From NCBI RefSeq assembly GCF_009856625.1, contig NZ_CP047241.1, positions 4,402,001 to 4,466,000 on the forward strand: a DNA stretch of 64,000 nucleotides. Direction: 5' to 3'. Under the pieces are notes generated by a model, which was given only the letters and a program-made list of their open reading frames with translations, searched no databases and was not told where the DNA came from. Positions 17,158 through 25,779 of this stretch are shown in pieces. Positions within the stretch are counted from its first letter, which is position 1, and the number at the start of each line of letters is the position of its first letter. A program made the translations under genes and the position numbers. This DNA is from Aquitalea denitrificans. Lineage in GTDB: Bacteria > Pseudomonadota > Gammaproteobacteria > Burkholderiales > Chromobacteriaceae.

Positions 17158-18283
17158 ATTGGTAGGACAGGGTGAAGGTGGCGCGGGCAGAGAGGGAACC
17201 CGGTGTAATGGCACCGGTGCGTACATAAGAGGCGGTAAACGGAAAGCTCTGTGTGCCGATGAGGTTGGAATTCAGCACAATCTGCCCGGCGGTGCCGGTG
17301 GCGGAAGAGTCTGGACCAAATGCGATGATTTTACCATTGTATGTAAGTTGAATACCCACCCCTTTTGCAGTGGAGCCGGCCATCGGAATCAGATAAGTGC
17401 CAGTATTAAGATTATTGCTGTTATCGGTAAAGGTAATGTTCAGATTGGTGAGGCTAGGGCAGTTGATAATAATATTGAATGGCATATTGCCACTGATACT
17501 GTTGATGCTGGAAAGACTGGTGCGACTGATGGTTGGTAAAGTAATGGCCGTGGTGCTGCCGCTTTGCAAGCTACAGGTAGACGTTGCGATATTCAGGTTG
17601 TCAATAGTGACGGGGTAAAAAGTGCGGTAAACTGGTCTCGCGCCATTGGGTACACCGAGGATGTACGATACCACTGCATTACTTTTTACTGTGATTTGTA
17701 CATTATTAGTATTGGAAATCGGGCCAGTTTTATATAGTTGAACACGGTATCTTCCTTTGAAGATGGTTGGCGTTGTGGATGGCCATGTTATTGTGTCAGT
17801 GCTGCAATCGGCCGTGCGGTCAGACCAGATGGTGATGTTGCAGGGTGATGTTAATTCCATTCCTATGGAATAGCCAATGCCTGGAATATTGGTTGCATAG
17901 ATTGCTTTGCCATTTATTTGGGTAATGGAAACCGTGCTCTGAAAGCCCAAACCATTTCTTAGGTTGTACTCGGTGGGTGGGGTAAATGTATTGTCGCAGG
18001 TGGCAAGCGTGGTGCTATTGGAAACCATTTCGCTGCCTATCATTTGGTAGAGCGGTATGTCTCTATTAAACTGAATATTATTGGTAGAAAGTGAGATGGG
18101 GGCGGCAGCCGTGCAGCCATAAGAAAAAGCGGGTGATGAGTGCAGTGTAAGGGATAAAACAAGCAGACATAAATAAGAAAGCGGCTGGCTGATAACCCGC
18201 CGGAAAATGCGAACTCTTAGCAATACCGCACCAATAGCCGAATAGAGCTTCAGCAAAAATATGGTAATAAGTTTCACTTTCAT
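17156..18283 (-). CDS. Fimbrial adhesin A (chaperone-usher tip-adhesin type)
   Basis: Predicted secreted two-domain adhesin, 375 residues from the ATG at 18283 (GGAG nine bases upstream). A long N-terminal region ends in a signal sequence ('LCLLVLSLTLHSSPAFS'). The N-terminal domain (about 55-220) has 'IPGIGYSIGMELTSPC' as in FimH-like lectin domains. The C-terminal pilin domain starts near 'TCSLQSGS' and ends 'GSLSARATFTLSYQ', with the two landmarks recognised by pilus chaperones: penultimate Tyr and Gly at position 14 from the end. No usher, chaperone or major pilin is nearby, so it would need partners encoded elsewhere. Base composition is AT-rich against its neighbours. The ligand is unknown. 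Confidence 0.8.
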   Translation of the reverse strand: MKVKLITIFLLKLYSAIGAVLLRVRIFRRVISQPLSYLCLLVLSLTLHSSPAFSYGCTAAAPISLSTNNIQFNRDIPLYQMIGSEMVSNSTTLATCDNTFTPPTEYNLRNGLGFQSTVSITQINGKAIYATNIPGIGYSIGMELTSPCNITIWSDRTADCSTDTITWPSTTPTIFKGRYRVQLYKTGPISNTNNVQITVKSNAVVSYILGVPNGARPVYRTFYPVTIDNLNIATSTCSLQSGSTTAITLPTISRTSLSSINSISGNMPFNIIINCPSLTNLNITFTDNSNNLNTGTYLIPMAGSTAKGVGIQLTYNGKIIAFGPDSSATGTAGQIVLNSNLIGTQSFPFTASYVRTGAITPGSLSARATFTLSYQ

Positions 18284-18447
18284 TATTTCATTACTCCACT
18301 CGCATAAAAAGATAATTAATAGCAAGAATGGGGCATGAGAATTGATGAGAAAATTCTTAATCATGAAAGGAAGGTGCTTGTTTTTTTCGGCTATACCCCA
18401 TGCGTACTGCTTGCCAACGTGTGTCCTGGCTGCTGAAGACTGACCAT

Positions 18448-18569
18448 AAAAGCACGCCGGCCAGCAAGCCGGTGATGCAGGGAAAAAACTGAGCGTTGAG
18501 TCAGACAAAAAAATGGCCGCCTGCATGTGCAAGCGGCCATTTTTTATTGGTAGGACAGGGTGAAGGTGG
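18448..18569. repeat. benE-tail/terminator repeat, copy 2 (122 bp, identical)
   Basis: Positions 18448-18569 are identical to 17060-17181: last codons of benE, the bidirectional terminator (stem 18513-18520 / 18533-18540) and the last codons of the adhesin. Weaker similarity to benE extends left to about 18425. It lies between adhesin genes A and B and is not part of a complete benE. Confidence 0.9.
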
Positions 18570-19605
18570 AGGTGGCCGTTAAAGAACCTGGCGTCACCGT
18601 GCCGGTACGAATATACGATGCTGTAAATGGGAAGGTCTGCGTGCCTATAAGGTTGGAATTCAGCAAAATCTGGTTGGTGGTGCCAGGGTCTGCAGAGTCC
18701 GGGCCAAAGCTGATGATATTGCCGTTGTATTGCAGTTGAATACCTACGCCTTTGGCGGTGGAGGTTGCTGCAGGTGTCAGAATATTCGTGGTTTGGCCAA
18801 TTTTGTTATTGTCAGTAAAAGTAATATTTAGCTTGGTGAGGCTGGGGCAGTTAACAATAATATTAAAAGGAGTGTTACCAGCGCGGCTGCCTTGGCTCGG
18901 TAAGGAAACAATTGATAGCGTAGGAAGATTAATATTAGTGATGCTTGCACTTTTTAGTGCACAAGTGGGTATGGTCATACTGAAAGAGTTAAAGCTAATT
19001 AATGAAAAAGCTGTGTAATTATTTTTTTCGTTGAGTTCGACAAAAACCTGGGATGATCTTTGGATATTGTTTGAACTAATTAATTTTGCCAGTTTATAAA
19101 ATTGCAAATGTGTTCGTGCTCTATAATCAAATATTAGCCCGCTGCTGATCGGCTGGCCTGCGCAAATATCGAGTGCTGAAGCATTCAGCCATGCAGTTCC
19201 AGCACTGGTACAAAAATTTGTTGGTTCGATTCCGATAGCATAGCCTACCGCAGGATTGGTAGTGGCATAGATATTTCTGCTATTGATTTGAGCAATAGGA
19301 TTGCTACTTAAAGAAGAAGATAAGCGCAGGATGCGCGGTATGGACGATGTCGTATCGCAAGTGAGAACTGTTTGGGATGTGGATATGATTTCATTTCCCA
19401 GCGGCATATTGATGCCGACGGAATCTTGATTAAAAGTTATATTGGGTGAGGAAGAAATGTTGGCAAGATTTAAATTGCAATTTGCAAAGCCTGTAACTGG
19501 GAAGAAAGTGAGAAAGACAAGTAGCGGGGAGAATGCTACTTTTTTAATTCCTAACTGATAGTATATATGAGTATGTATGACGAAAAGCTGGATAATGTAT
19601 TGCAA
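18544..19605 (-). CDS. Fimbrial adhesin B (chaperone-usher tip-adhesin type)
   Basis: Second adhesin paralogue, 353 residues. The start is a TTG at 19605, supported by a strong ribosome site (AAAAGGAG, seven bases upstream). A signal peptide ends near 'FFPVTGFA-N'. The N-terminal domain (about 42-225) shares only family landmarks with A and C ('NPAVGYAIGIEPTNFC'). The C-terminal pilin domain (from about 'TCALKSASITNINLPTLS') is nearly identical to that of C, with three differences in the last 91 residues, and ends 'GSLTATSTFTLSYQ' with penultimate Tyr and Gly-14. It is flanked by duplicated benE and pepP fragments. Secretion requires a chaperone-usher system not seen here. Confidence 0.8.
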   Translation of the reverse strand: MQYIIQLFVIHTHIYYQLGIKKVAFSPLLVFLTFFPVTGFANCNLNLANISSSPNITFNQDSVGINMPLGNEIISTSQTVLTCDTTSSIPRILRLSSSLSSNPIAQINSRNIYATTNPAVGYAIGIEPTNFCTSAGTAWLNASALDICAGQPISSGLIFDYRARTHLQFYKLAKLISSNNIQRSSQVFVELNEKNNYTAFSLISFNSFSMTIPTCALKSASITNINLPTLSIVSLPSQGSRAGNTPFNIIVNCPSLTKLNITFTDNNKIGQTTNILTPAATSTAKGVGIQLQYNGNIISFGPDSADPGTTNQILLNSNLIGTQTFPFTASYIRTGTVTPGSLTATSTFTLSYQ

Positions 19606-19782
19606 TTGAAATCTCCTTTTAACGAAACCTGTAAAAAATTAAGATTTTTGCTGTGCCTATTATTTTAAATATATTTACATTTAAAATAAATGCAATCAGA
19701 AAAAACATGGGTATTTTGTGATTTTTCTTAAACTTTAGAGACCAGTCTGTTGAAGCTGAATTGGCTGCATTAACTGACCCCG
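19606..19782. other. AT-rich spacer before adhesin B
   Basis: Very AT-rich, with a palindromic ATTTTAAAT / ATTTAAAAT around 19660-19690. It presumably holds the minus-strand promoter of adhesin B. No gene is seen. Confidence 0.4.
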
Positions 19783-20077
19783 GTACAGTGTCCGCTCTGT
19801 ATGCAGTCCGCAGTTTGAGCGATTTTGCGCCATAAAATGTCAGCCAGCCGGGGTTCTGCTGCTGCTGGTATGGCCAGATAAGGAGTGTGAGTGATGTTTT
19901 CTGCTGCTACCTATCAGCAGCGCCGTAGCGCGCAGCAGCAGCCCATGCCGGACAGCCTGTTGTTGTTTGTCGGCAATGTGGATACGCGGATGAACTACCA
20001 CGACAACATCTTTTGCCACTGTGCAGGATTCCCGTTTTGGCTATTTCCTTGGTAGACCCGCCGGGGACGTCGGCACT
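19783..20077 (+). pseudogene. Truncated duplicate of the pepP 5' region
   Basis: From 19783 this matches the pepP upstream region and 5' end (21681 onward, constant offset of 1898 bases), including AAGGAG and the ATG at 19894. The first 40 codons are nearly identical to pepP (for example 'MPDSLLLFVGNVD'). A one-base insertion near 20013 then shifts the frame and TAG at 20053-20055 ends it after 53 codons. Decayed similarity runs to about 20077, where it joins a benE-tail copy at a shared CTGG. It may still be transcribed from the copied upstream region, but it cannot make an aminopeptidase. Confidence 0.9.
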
Positions 20078-20239
20078 GGCCGGTGGCAGCGCAAGCTGGC
20101 TCTTGAAGGCGCGCCCCGAAAGCACGCTGGCCAGCAAGACGGTGGTGTAAGGCAAAACCTGAGTATTGAGTCAGACAAAACAATGGCCGCCTGCATCTGC
20201 AAGCGGCCATTTTTTATTGATAGGACAGGGTGAAGGTGG
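20076..20239. repeat. benE-tail/terminator repeat, copy 3 (diverged)
   Basis: Matches benE from 17018 onward with scattered substitutions (offset 3058), then the bidirectional terminator (20183-20190 / 20203-20210) and the adhesin 3' end. It is fused upstream to the pepP fragment, which marks the junction of a tandem duplication. Confidence 0.88.
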
Positions 20240-21269
20240 CGGTGGATGTCAAAGAACCTGGCGTCACCGTGCCGGTACGAATATACGATGCCACAAATGG
20301 GAAAGTTTGCGTGCCTATAAGGTTGGAATTCAGCAAAATCTGGTTGGTGGTGCCAGGGTCTGCAGAGTCCGGGCCAAAACTGATGATATTGCCGTTGTAT
20401 TGCAGTTGAATACCTACGCCTTTGGCGGTGGAGGTTGCGGCAGGTGTCAGGATATTCGTGGTTTGGCCGATCTTGTTATTATCGGTGAAAGTGATATTCA
20501 AACTGATATTGCTCGGGCAGCTAATAGTCAGGCTGAATGGCGTACTGCCTGCACGACTATTTATGCCGGGTAAGGCATTACTGGTAATTTTGGGAAGGTT
20601 AATATTGGTAATGCTGCTTGATTGCAAGCTACAGGTGTAGAGTGTCAGGTTGAATGGATTGGCTGACATGTATGATTTATAATTATTGGCGCTGCCGTCT
20701 GTAAAAGCCTCATTTAGTGTGAATGAATTCTTGAATATGGAAATATTCTTGGCATTGCTTATCGGGCCGGTTTTGTAAAGCTGAAAATGTAATCTTGCAT
20801 TAAGATTGGGAGGGATTTTTAATTTGCATGTGGTGAACGGCACCCATTGAATGGTGTTGGAGCAAAAATTGGTTGGCTCCAATGCCACTGCATAGCCGAT
20901 ACCTGCTGCGCTGGTTGGGTAAATTGTTAATCCATTGATGGTGTAGCCACCACCACCCGGATCCCAGATATAACGTTCAAGGTCGCCAGTGCAGGTGAAA
21001 ATATCCTGCGCAGCAGTAATACGCTCGCTGCCTATTTTTCCATTAAGTGGAATCGAGTGTAAATTGAATTTGAGATCGGGGAAGGTGACAAGTACATCAG
21101 TGGCTGTGCATGCGGCAAAGCTGGCTGTTGTATAAAGAAGTGAAAAAACGATTAAGGAAAATAGTTTCCGATTTAATTGAGTGAAACGGGAGGGTATTGC
21201 GCTAATAAATCGGAGAGAAATATGGAATGAGCGGATGATATTTTTCCACGGAGGTATATGGTAATCCAT
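20214..21269 (-). CDS. Fimbrial adhesin C (chaperone-usher tip-adhesin type)
   Basis: Third adhesin paralogue, 351 residues from the ATG at 21269. The ribosome site is weak (AAAGAG about nine bases upstream). A signal peptide ends near 'LLYTTASFA-A'. The N-terminal domain (about 53-225) is again distinct ('WDPGGGGYTINGLTIYPTSA') but keeps 'AAGIGYAVALEPTNFC'. The pilin domain is nearly the same as in B and ends 'GSLTSTATFTLSYQ', with Gly at -14 and penultimate Tyr. It sits between the pepP/benE junction fragment and intact pepP. AT-rich, probably acquired. Ligand and assembly partners are unknown. Confidence 0.8.
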   Translation of the reverse strand: MDYHIPPWKNIIRSFHISLRFISAIPSRFTQLNRKLFSLIVFSLLYTTASFAACTATDVLVTFPDLKFNLHSIPLNGKIGSERITAAQDIFTCTGDLERYIWDPGGGGYTINGLTIYPTSAAGIGYAVALEPTNFCSNTIQWVPFTTCKLKIPPNLNARLHFQLYKTGPISNAKNISIFKNSFTLNEAFTDGSANNYKSYMSANPFNLTLYTCSLQSSSITNINLPKITSNALPGINSRAGSTPFSLTISCPSNISLNITFTDNNKIGQTTNILTPAATSTAKGVGIQLQYNGNIISFGPDSADPGTTNQILLNSNLIGTQTFPFVASYIRTGTVTPGSLTSTATFTLSYQ

Positions 21270-21791
21270 GTTTTGGCTCTTTATTAAAATGATAATATAG
21301 TCGGAAAAATGAGAGCATTTGTATGCGATGTGACAATTTCTTTTACTAAATTAAAAATGAATAATGTAAGCAAGAAATAAAATTAACAAATAAAAGAAGC
21401 CGCGATTGCACTGGATTACGTAGATTCGCCGCGTATGAATGAGCGTGTGGGTTTGTTATAGTGAATTTATCGCGTTTTCATAATAGACGAAATCAAGGCT
21501 GAATTATTGCCAAAATTATTATGATGAGATTAATAGTACATATCTCATTTTGACTATGATATTTCTGAATATTTAATTAGAAACAGCTTTCTTCGAAGGT
21601 TGGCTGCTGGTCACCACACTGTTTGCAATGGTGGGTACCGGGAAAATAATGACTGCACTGGTCAGCTTCTGGCTTGCCGTGTACAGTGTCTGTTCTGTAT
21701 ACAATCCGCAGTTTGAGCGATTTCCCGCCATAAAATGCCAGCCAGCCGGGGTTCTGCTGCTGCTGGTATGGCCAGATAAGGAGTGTGAGTG
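21270..21791. other. AT-rich spacer between adhesin C and pepP
   Basis: About 520 bases separating divergent genes. The AT-rich left part should hold the adhesin C promoter. From 21681 the sequence is the parent of the duplicated pepP upstream region. A plus-strand open frame at about 21575-21790, with a hydrophobic reading ('WLLVTTLFAMVGTGK'), has no start codon and is unrecognised; it could be a remnant of an older gene. Confidence 0.35.
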
Positions 21792-23180
21792 ATGTTTTCT
21801 GCTGCTACCTATCAGCAGCGCCGTAGCGCGCTGCAGCAGTCCATGCCGGACAGCCTGTTGTTGTTTGTCGGCAATGTGGATTCGCCGATGAACTACCACG
21901 ACAACATCTTTCCCTTTGTGCAGGATTCCAGCTTCCGCTACTTCTTTGGCCAGAACCAGCCGGGCATGGCGGCGCTGATGGACACCGCCGCAGGCAGCAC
22001 TACCCTGTTCGGTAATGAGCCGGAGGTGGCCGACATTGTGTGGACCGGGCCGCAGCCCACGCTGGCCGAGCGCGCCGCCACTGCCGGCATCAGCCACAGC
22101 CAGCCTTATGCCGCGCTGGAGCAGGCCGTGGCCGCAGCCCGTGCTGCCGGGCGCGCCGTGCATTATCTGGCACCCTACCGTGGCGAGACCAGGCTGGAGC
22201 TGGGCCGCCTGCTTGGCGTGCATCCGGCCGAGGTGGCGGCTGGGTTTTCCGCTGCGCTGACCCGCGCGGTGGTGGCGCTGCGTGAAATCAAGAGCGCGGA
22301 AGAGGTGGCGGAAATGGAAGCCGCGCTGGCGGTGACCGGTGCCATGCATGTGGCGGCAATGCAGGCCTCGCGTCCGGGCGTGGTGGAACATCAGGTGGTG
22401 GGCATCATGGAGGGCATCATACGCCGTCACGACTGGCAGCTGGCTTATCCTTCCATTTTCTCGCGCCGGGGCGAGGTGCTGCACAACCATGCTCACGACA
22501 ATGTGCTGCAAAAGGGTGACCTGGTGTTGAACGACACCGGCTGTAGCTCGGGTGGCGGCTATGCCAGCGATATCACCCGCACCTTCCCGGTGGGCGGGCG
22601 TTTCAACCAGCAACAGCGCGAGTTGTACAACATCGTGCTGGACATGCAGTTGCAGGCCATTGCCGCCATCAGGCCGGGTGTGCGCTATCTGGATGTGCAC
22701 AAGCTGGCCGCAGCTGTGATGGTGGAAGGCATGTGTGCGCTGGGCTTCTTCCATGGCCCGGTGGAGGAGATTGTCGAGTCCGGTGCCTATGCCATTGCCT
22801 TCCCGCATGGACTGGGGCATCAGATCGGTATGGACGTGCACGATATGGAAGGCCTGGGCGAGGAGCTGGTGGGCTATGACGACAGCGTGCAGCGCAGCGG
22901 GCTGTTCGGCCTGGGCTATCTGCGGCTGGGCAAGGCACTGAAGGCGGGCATGGTGCTGACGGTGGAGCCGGGTATTTATTTCATTCCGGCACTGATTGCT
23001 GCCTGGCAGGCCGAGGGCCGGCACAGCCAGTACATCAACTATGCGCGCTTTGCCGACATGAGCGGTTTTGGCGGCATCCGCATTGAAGACAATGTGCTGG
23101 TGACGGAAACCGGTAGTCGTGTGTTGGGCGAGCCGATTCCCAAAACCGTGGAAGAGCTGGAAGCCATCATGCAGATGTAA
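21792..23180 (+). CDS. pepP: Xaa-Pro aminopeptidase P
   Basis: Metallopeptidase of family M24B, 462 residues, releasing the N-terminal residue from peptides with Pro at position 2. It has an N-terminal creatinase-like domain ('NYHDNIFPFVQDSSFRYFFG') and a C-terminal pita-bread domain. Predicted dinuclear metal ligands: Asp248 ('LNDTGC'), Asp260 ('SDITRTFP'), His343 ('HGLGHQIGMDVHD'), Glu392 ('VEPGIY') and Glu432 ('RIEDNVLVT'). AAGGAG lies eight bases before the ATG at 21792. A hairpin terminator follows. Its 5' end was copied to 19783-20077. Confidence 0.95.
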   Translation: MFSAATYQQRRSALQQSMPDSLLLFVGNVDSPMNYHDNIFPFVQDSSFRYFFGQNQPGMAALMDTAAGSTTLFGNEPEVADIVWTGPQPTLAERAATAGISHSQPYAALEQAVAAARAAGRAVHYLAPYRGETRLELGRLLGVHPAEVAAGFSAALTRAVVALREIKSAEEVAEMEAALAVTGAMHVAAMQASRPGVVEHQVVGIMEGIIRRHDWQLAYPSIFSRRGEVLHNHAHDNVLQKGDLVLNDTGCSSGGGYASDITRTFPVGGRFNQQQRELYNIVLDMQLQAIAAIRPGVRYLDVHKLAAAVMVEGMCALGFFHGPVEEIVESGAYAIAFPHGLGHQIGMDVHDMEGLGEELVGYDDSVQRSGLFGLGYLRLGKALKAGMVLTVEPGIYFIPALIAAWQAEGRHSQYINYARFADMSGFGGIRIEDNVLVTETGSRVLGEPIPKTVEELEAIMQM

Positions 23181-23198
23181 GCCTTGCAGCCAGAAAAG

Positions 23199-23225
23199 AA
23201 ACCGCCGTCATCGGCGGTTTTTTCG
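23199..23225 (+). terminator. Intrinsic terminator after pepP
   Basis: ACCGCCG (23201-23207), loop TCAT, CGGCGGT (23212-23218), then T run. Confidence 0.85.
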
Positions 23226-23576
23226 TTGCGGCCATGGTGGGCCGTACTGGCCATGCTACGCGCTGGCATGACCGTGGTGTCTGGCCGACATGGCAAAGAT
23301 GCCGTACAAGGGGCAGGTCAGGCAGGGGAGGCCGATGATTTGTCAGCATTGCTTGTGACACTGCCAGCAATTGCTGAACAGGCAACACTTATTTGCAGCT
23401 TGGGCTTAAGCGCGGCCTTGCATCCGGAAAATCCTGCCTAGAATGAAATCTGGACCGGTGTGGGGGAGACAGCGCCGGTACAGCCCGTCAGCGACGTGTC
23501 AGCCAGCCTGCCGCGCCACTGTGACCAGGCCTTGCAGCCTAGCCAGACAACAACATCGATCCAGCTGGAGAGTCAC
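23226..23576. other. Leader region of the CBS-domain gene
   Basis: About 350 bases with no supported gene. An in-frame extension of the next gene back to 23460 has no ribosome site. Several short GC-rich inverted segments are present, but none forms a recognisable riboswitch. Confidence 0.35.
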
Positions 23577-24179
23577 ATGGAAACTTCATTTCAAGCGCTG
23601 CCATCCATGGCCATGCCCAAACATACCGATCTGGTTCATCTGGACCAGCGCCCGCAGCGCCCCATCAATCTGAAAAGTCCGGCCCTGGAGGTGATGACCG
23701 ATTTGCGCATCATCGACCCGGTGAGTATTGGCGAAGATGAAATGCTGCGTCATGCCCACAATCTGATGATCAGCCGCGGTATCCGCCTGCTGTTTGTGCA
23801 GGATGACGACAGCCGGCTGGTGGGCTTGATTACGGCTTCCGACATTCTGGGCGAGCGCCCGGTGCAGTGCATGCTGGAACATGGCAAACGCCACGATGAA
23901 GTACTGGTGCGCGATGTGATGACCCCGCGCAGCGAGCTGGAAATGCTGTCGCTGGCTGATGTGCAGAACGCCACCGTGGGGCATATGGTGGCCACGTTGA
24001 AGCAGCAGGGCCGTCAGCATGCGCTGGTGGCAGAGCTGGATCTGAACACCGGTCATTACCAGCTGTGTGGCATGTTCTCTTCCTCGCACATGGCACGGCG
24101 GCTGGGCATGCCGCTTAATTTCATGCGCGTGCCGCAGGCGCTGTCGGAAATCCAGCATGCCTTGCTGCACGAAGGCTGA
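23577..24179 (+). CDS. Tandem CBS-domain protein
   Basis: Cytoplasmic protein of 200 residues with two CBS motifs and nothing else recognisable. The first is around 'VMTDLRIIDPVSIGEDEM' and 'LLFVQDDDSRLVGLITASDI'; the second is around 'VRDVMTPRSELEMLSLADV' and 'HALVAELDLNTGHYQLCGMF'. CBS pairs bind adenine nucleotides or SAM and usually regulate a partner. The ATG at 23577 has GGAG six bases upstream. The gene stands alone, so the partner cannot be inferred. Confidence 0.85.
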   Translation: METSFQALPSMAMPKHTDLVHLDQRPQRPINLKSPALEVMTDLRIIDPVSIGEDEMLRHAHNLMISRGIRLLFVQDDDSRLVGLITASDILGERPVQCMLEHGKRHDEVLVRDVMTPRSELEMLSLADVQNATVGHMVATLKQQGRQHALVAELDLNTGHYQLCGMFSSSHMARRLGMPLNFMRVPQALSEIQHALLHEG

Positions 24180-24209
24180 TCCCTATGCGGCGGGCCGGGC
24201 TTATCTGCC

Positions 24210-24692
24210 TTAGCCCGCTGTGTCTTGTGGCACCGCCGTGCTGTACTTGGTGGTTTCCATCACCACCAGCGATTCAAACTCGCGCACATTGTCATTGCTC
24301 ATGATGTGTTCGCGGCAGAAGCGCTCGTAATCACCCATATCGCGTACCAGCACCACCAGCACAAAGTCCGGCCGCCCGGTGACGTGATAGCACTCCACCA
24401 CTTCCGGTGCGGCGCGGATGGCTTGTTTGAATGCATCCACCAACGCAATGCGCTCCCGTTCCAGAATCACGTTCACCACCAGCCGCAGTGGCCGACCCAG
24501 CACCGCCGGGTCTACCAGTGCCACTTCGCGGCGGATGATCCCCTCGCTGCGCAGCCGTTTCAGCCGCCGGGTAACGGCGGTGGGCGACAGGCTGACGGCT
24601 TCGGCCAGTTCGTCGTGAGTGCGGCGCGCGTCCTCCTGTAGCAGGGCCAGCAGTTTGCGGTCGTAGCTGTCCAGCTGTTTGTCCTCGGCCAT
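24210..24692 (-). CDS. Lrp/AsnC-family regulator
   Basis: DNA-binding regulator of 160 residues: N-terminal HTH ('THDELAEAVSLSPTAVTRRL', about residues 25-44) and C-terminal RAM ligand-binding domain ('VVECYHVTGRPDFVLVVLVR'). The family senses amino acids. It is divergent from a DMT exporter with a 119-base shared promoter region, a classical arrangement of an Lrp-type regulator controlling an amino-acid exporter; the target is inferred from that. Confidence 0.9.
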   Translation of the reverse strand: MAEDKQLDSYDRKLLALLQEDARRTHDELAEAVSLSPTAVTRRLKRLRSEGIIRREVALVDPAVLGRPLRLVVNVILERERIALVDAFKQAIRAAPEVVECYHVTGRPDFVLVVLVRDMGDYERFCREHIMSNDNVREFESLVVMETTKYSTAVPQDTAG

Positions 24693-24811
24693 CTCAGTAT
24701 TCCTGCATTGGATATTCGAAATCTTCAGTTTGCGTGCATTCTGCTGCAGTAAAACGCATCAGTGCAAGCTGGTGCGCTGCTTAAACTGGCGGCATCCATC
24801 GGAGATGCCGC

Positions 24812-25717
24812 ATGTCAGCTTCCAGCACTACCCTGAACCCTTTTCTGTCCCACAAGGCTACGCAGTCACGCTGGCTACCGCTGGCACTGTTTGCCGGGCT
24901 GGTTACCTTGTGGGCCTACAACTACGTGGTGATGAAGCAGACCTTGCAGGCCACCACGCCCATCACTCACCTGATTCTGCGTACCACGCTGGGCAGCCTG
25001 ACGCTGTTTGGCGTGCTGCTCGCGCGCGGCAGGGCCATCCGGCCGCAACGCCTGCTGCAGGCTACGCAGGTAGGGTTAAGCACCACCTGTCTGTACAGCT
25101 TGTCCATCACCTTGGCGCTGGTGACGGGGGCCGCCGGGCGGACTTCGGTGCTGGTGTTCACCATGCCGTTTTGGGTGGCGCTGCTGTCACGCTGGCTGTT
25201 GGCCGAACCGTTTGGCCGCCGTACCCGGCAGGCGCTGGTTGCCGGTTTTGTCGGGCTGATGCTGATTGTGGCACCCTGGCAGCTGCATGGCGGGGTGCTG
25301 CCGATGTTGCTGGCGGTGCTAGCCGGCTTTTTCTGGGCGCTGGGTTCGGTGCTGAGCAAGCGGGCGACGCGCTGTGGCCAGCTCGACAGCCTGAATTTTT
25401 CTGCCTGGCAGGCCTTGATTGGCCTGCTGCCCCTGCTGGCTTTGTGGCCGTGGGCGGACTTTGCCCATATTCAATGGTCGGTCGGTTTTGTGCTGGGACT
25501 GCTGTATGCCGGGGTGTTGTCCAGTGCGGTGGGTTGGCTGGCCTGGCTGTGGCTGCTGAAACGCCTGCCGGCCAGTACGCTCAGTTTCAATGCGCTGGTG
25601 ATACCGTTATTGGCGGTGGCCATGGCTGCGCTGCAGCTGGGGGAATGGCCGCTGGAGCGTGAGTTGGCCGGGATGTTGCTGGTGGGGATGGGGATTGTGC
25701 TGATTGCCCGGCGCTGA
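24812..25717 (+). CDS. EamA/DMT-family exporter
   Basis: Ten-helix inner-membrane transporter, 301 residues, with two EamA repeats ('LVTLWAYNYVVMKQTLQATT' at the start; 'LLYAGVLSSAVGWLAWLWLL' in the second half). GGAG lies seven bases before the ATG at 24812. Likely exports a metabolite, perhaps an amino acid, under control of the divergent AsnC-type regulator. A bidirectional terminator follows. Confidence 0.85.
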   Translation: MSASSTTLNPFLSHKATQSRWLPLALFAGLVTLWAYNYVVMKQTLQATTPITHLILRTTLGSLTLFGVLLARGRAIRPQRLLQATQVGLSTTCLYSLSITLALVTGAAGRTSVLVFTMPFWVALLSRWLLAEPFGRRTRQALVAGFVGLMLIVAPWQLHGGVLPMLLAVLAGFFWALGSVLSKRATRCGQLDSLNFSAWQALIGLLPLLALWPWADFAHIQWSVGFVLGLLYAGVLSSAVGWLAWLWLLKRLPASTLSFNALVIPLLAVAMAALQLGEWPLERELAGMLLVGMGIVLIARR

Positions 25718-25733
25718 GCTGGGCTTGCCAAGC

Positions 25734-25761
25734 AAAAAGGCCGCTGCAGAGCGGCCTTTGG
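25734..25761. terminator. Bidirectional terminator
   Basis: AAAGGCCGCT (25736-25745) pairs with AGCGGCCTTT (25750-25759) around GCAG, between convergent genes. Confidence 0.8.
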
Positions 25762-25779
25762 CATGTGGGAGGCGTGGTG

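Noticed and set aside
17060..20239. Adhesin array as an integron cassette array or insertion sequence
   Set aside because: The repeated units are fragments of the flanking genes benE and pepP, not attC sites; no integrase or transposase is present.
23440..23560. Possible cobalamin riboswitch before the CBS gene
   Set aside because: A GCCACTG-like string and a partial B12-box-like string are present, but the conserved core segments are missing and the gene has no B12 link.
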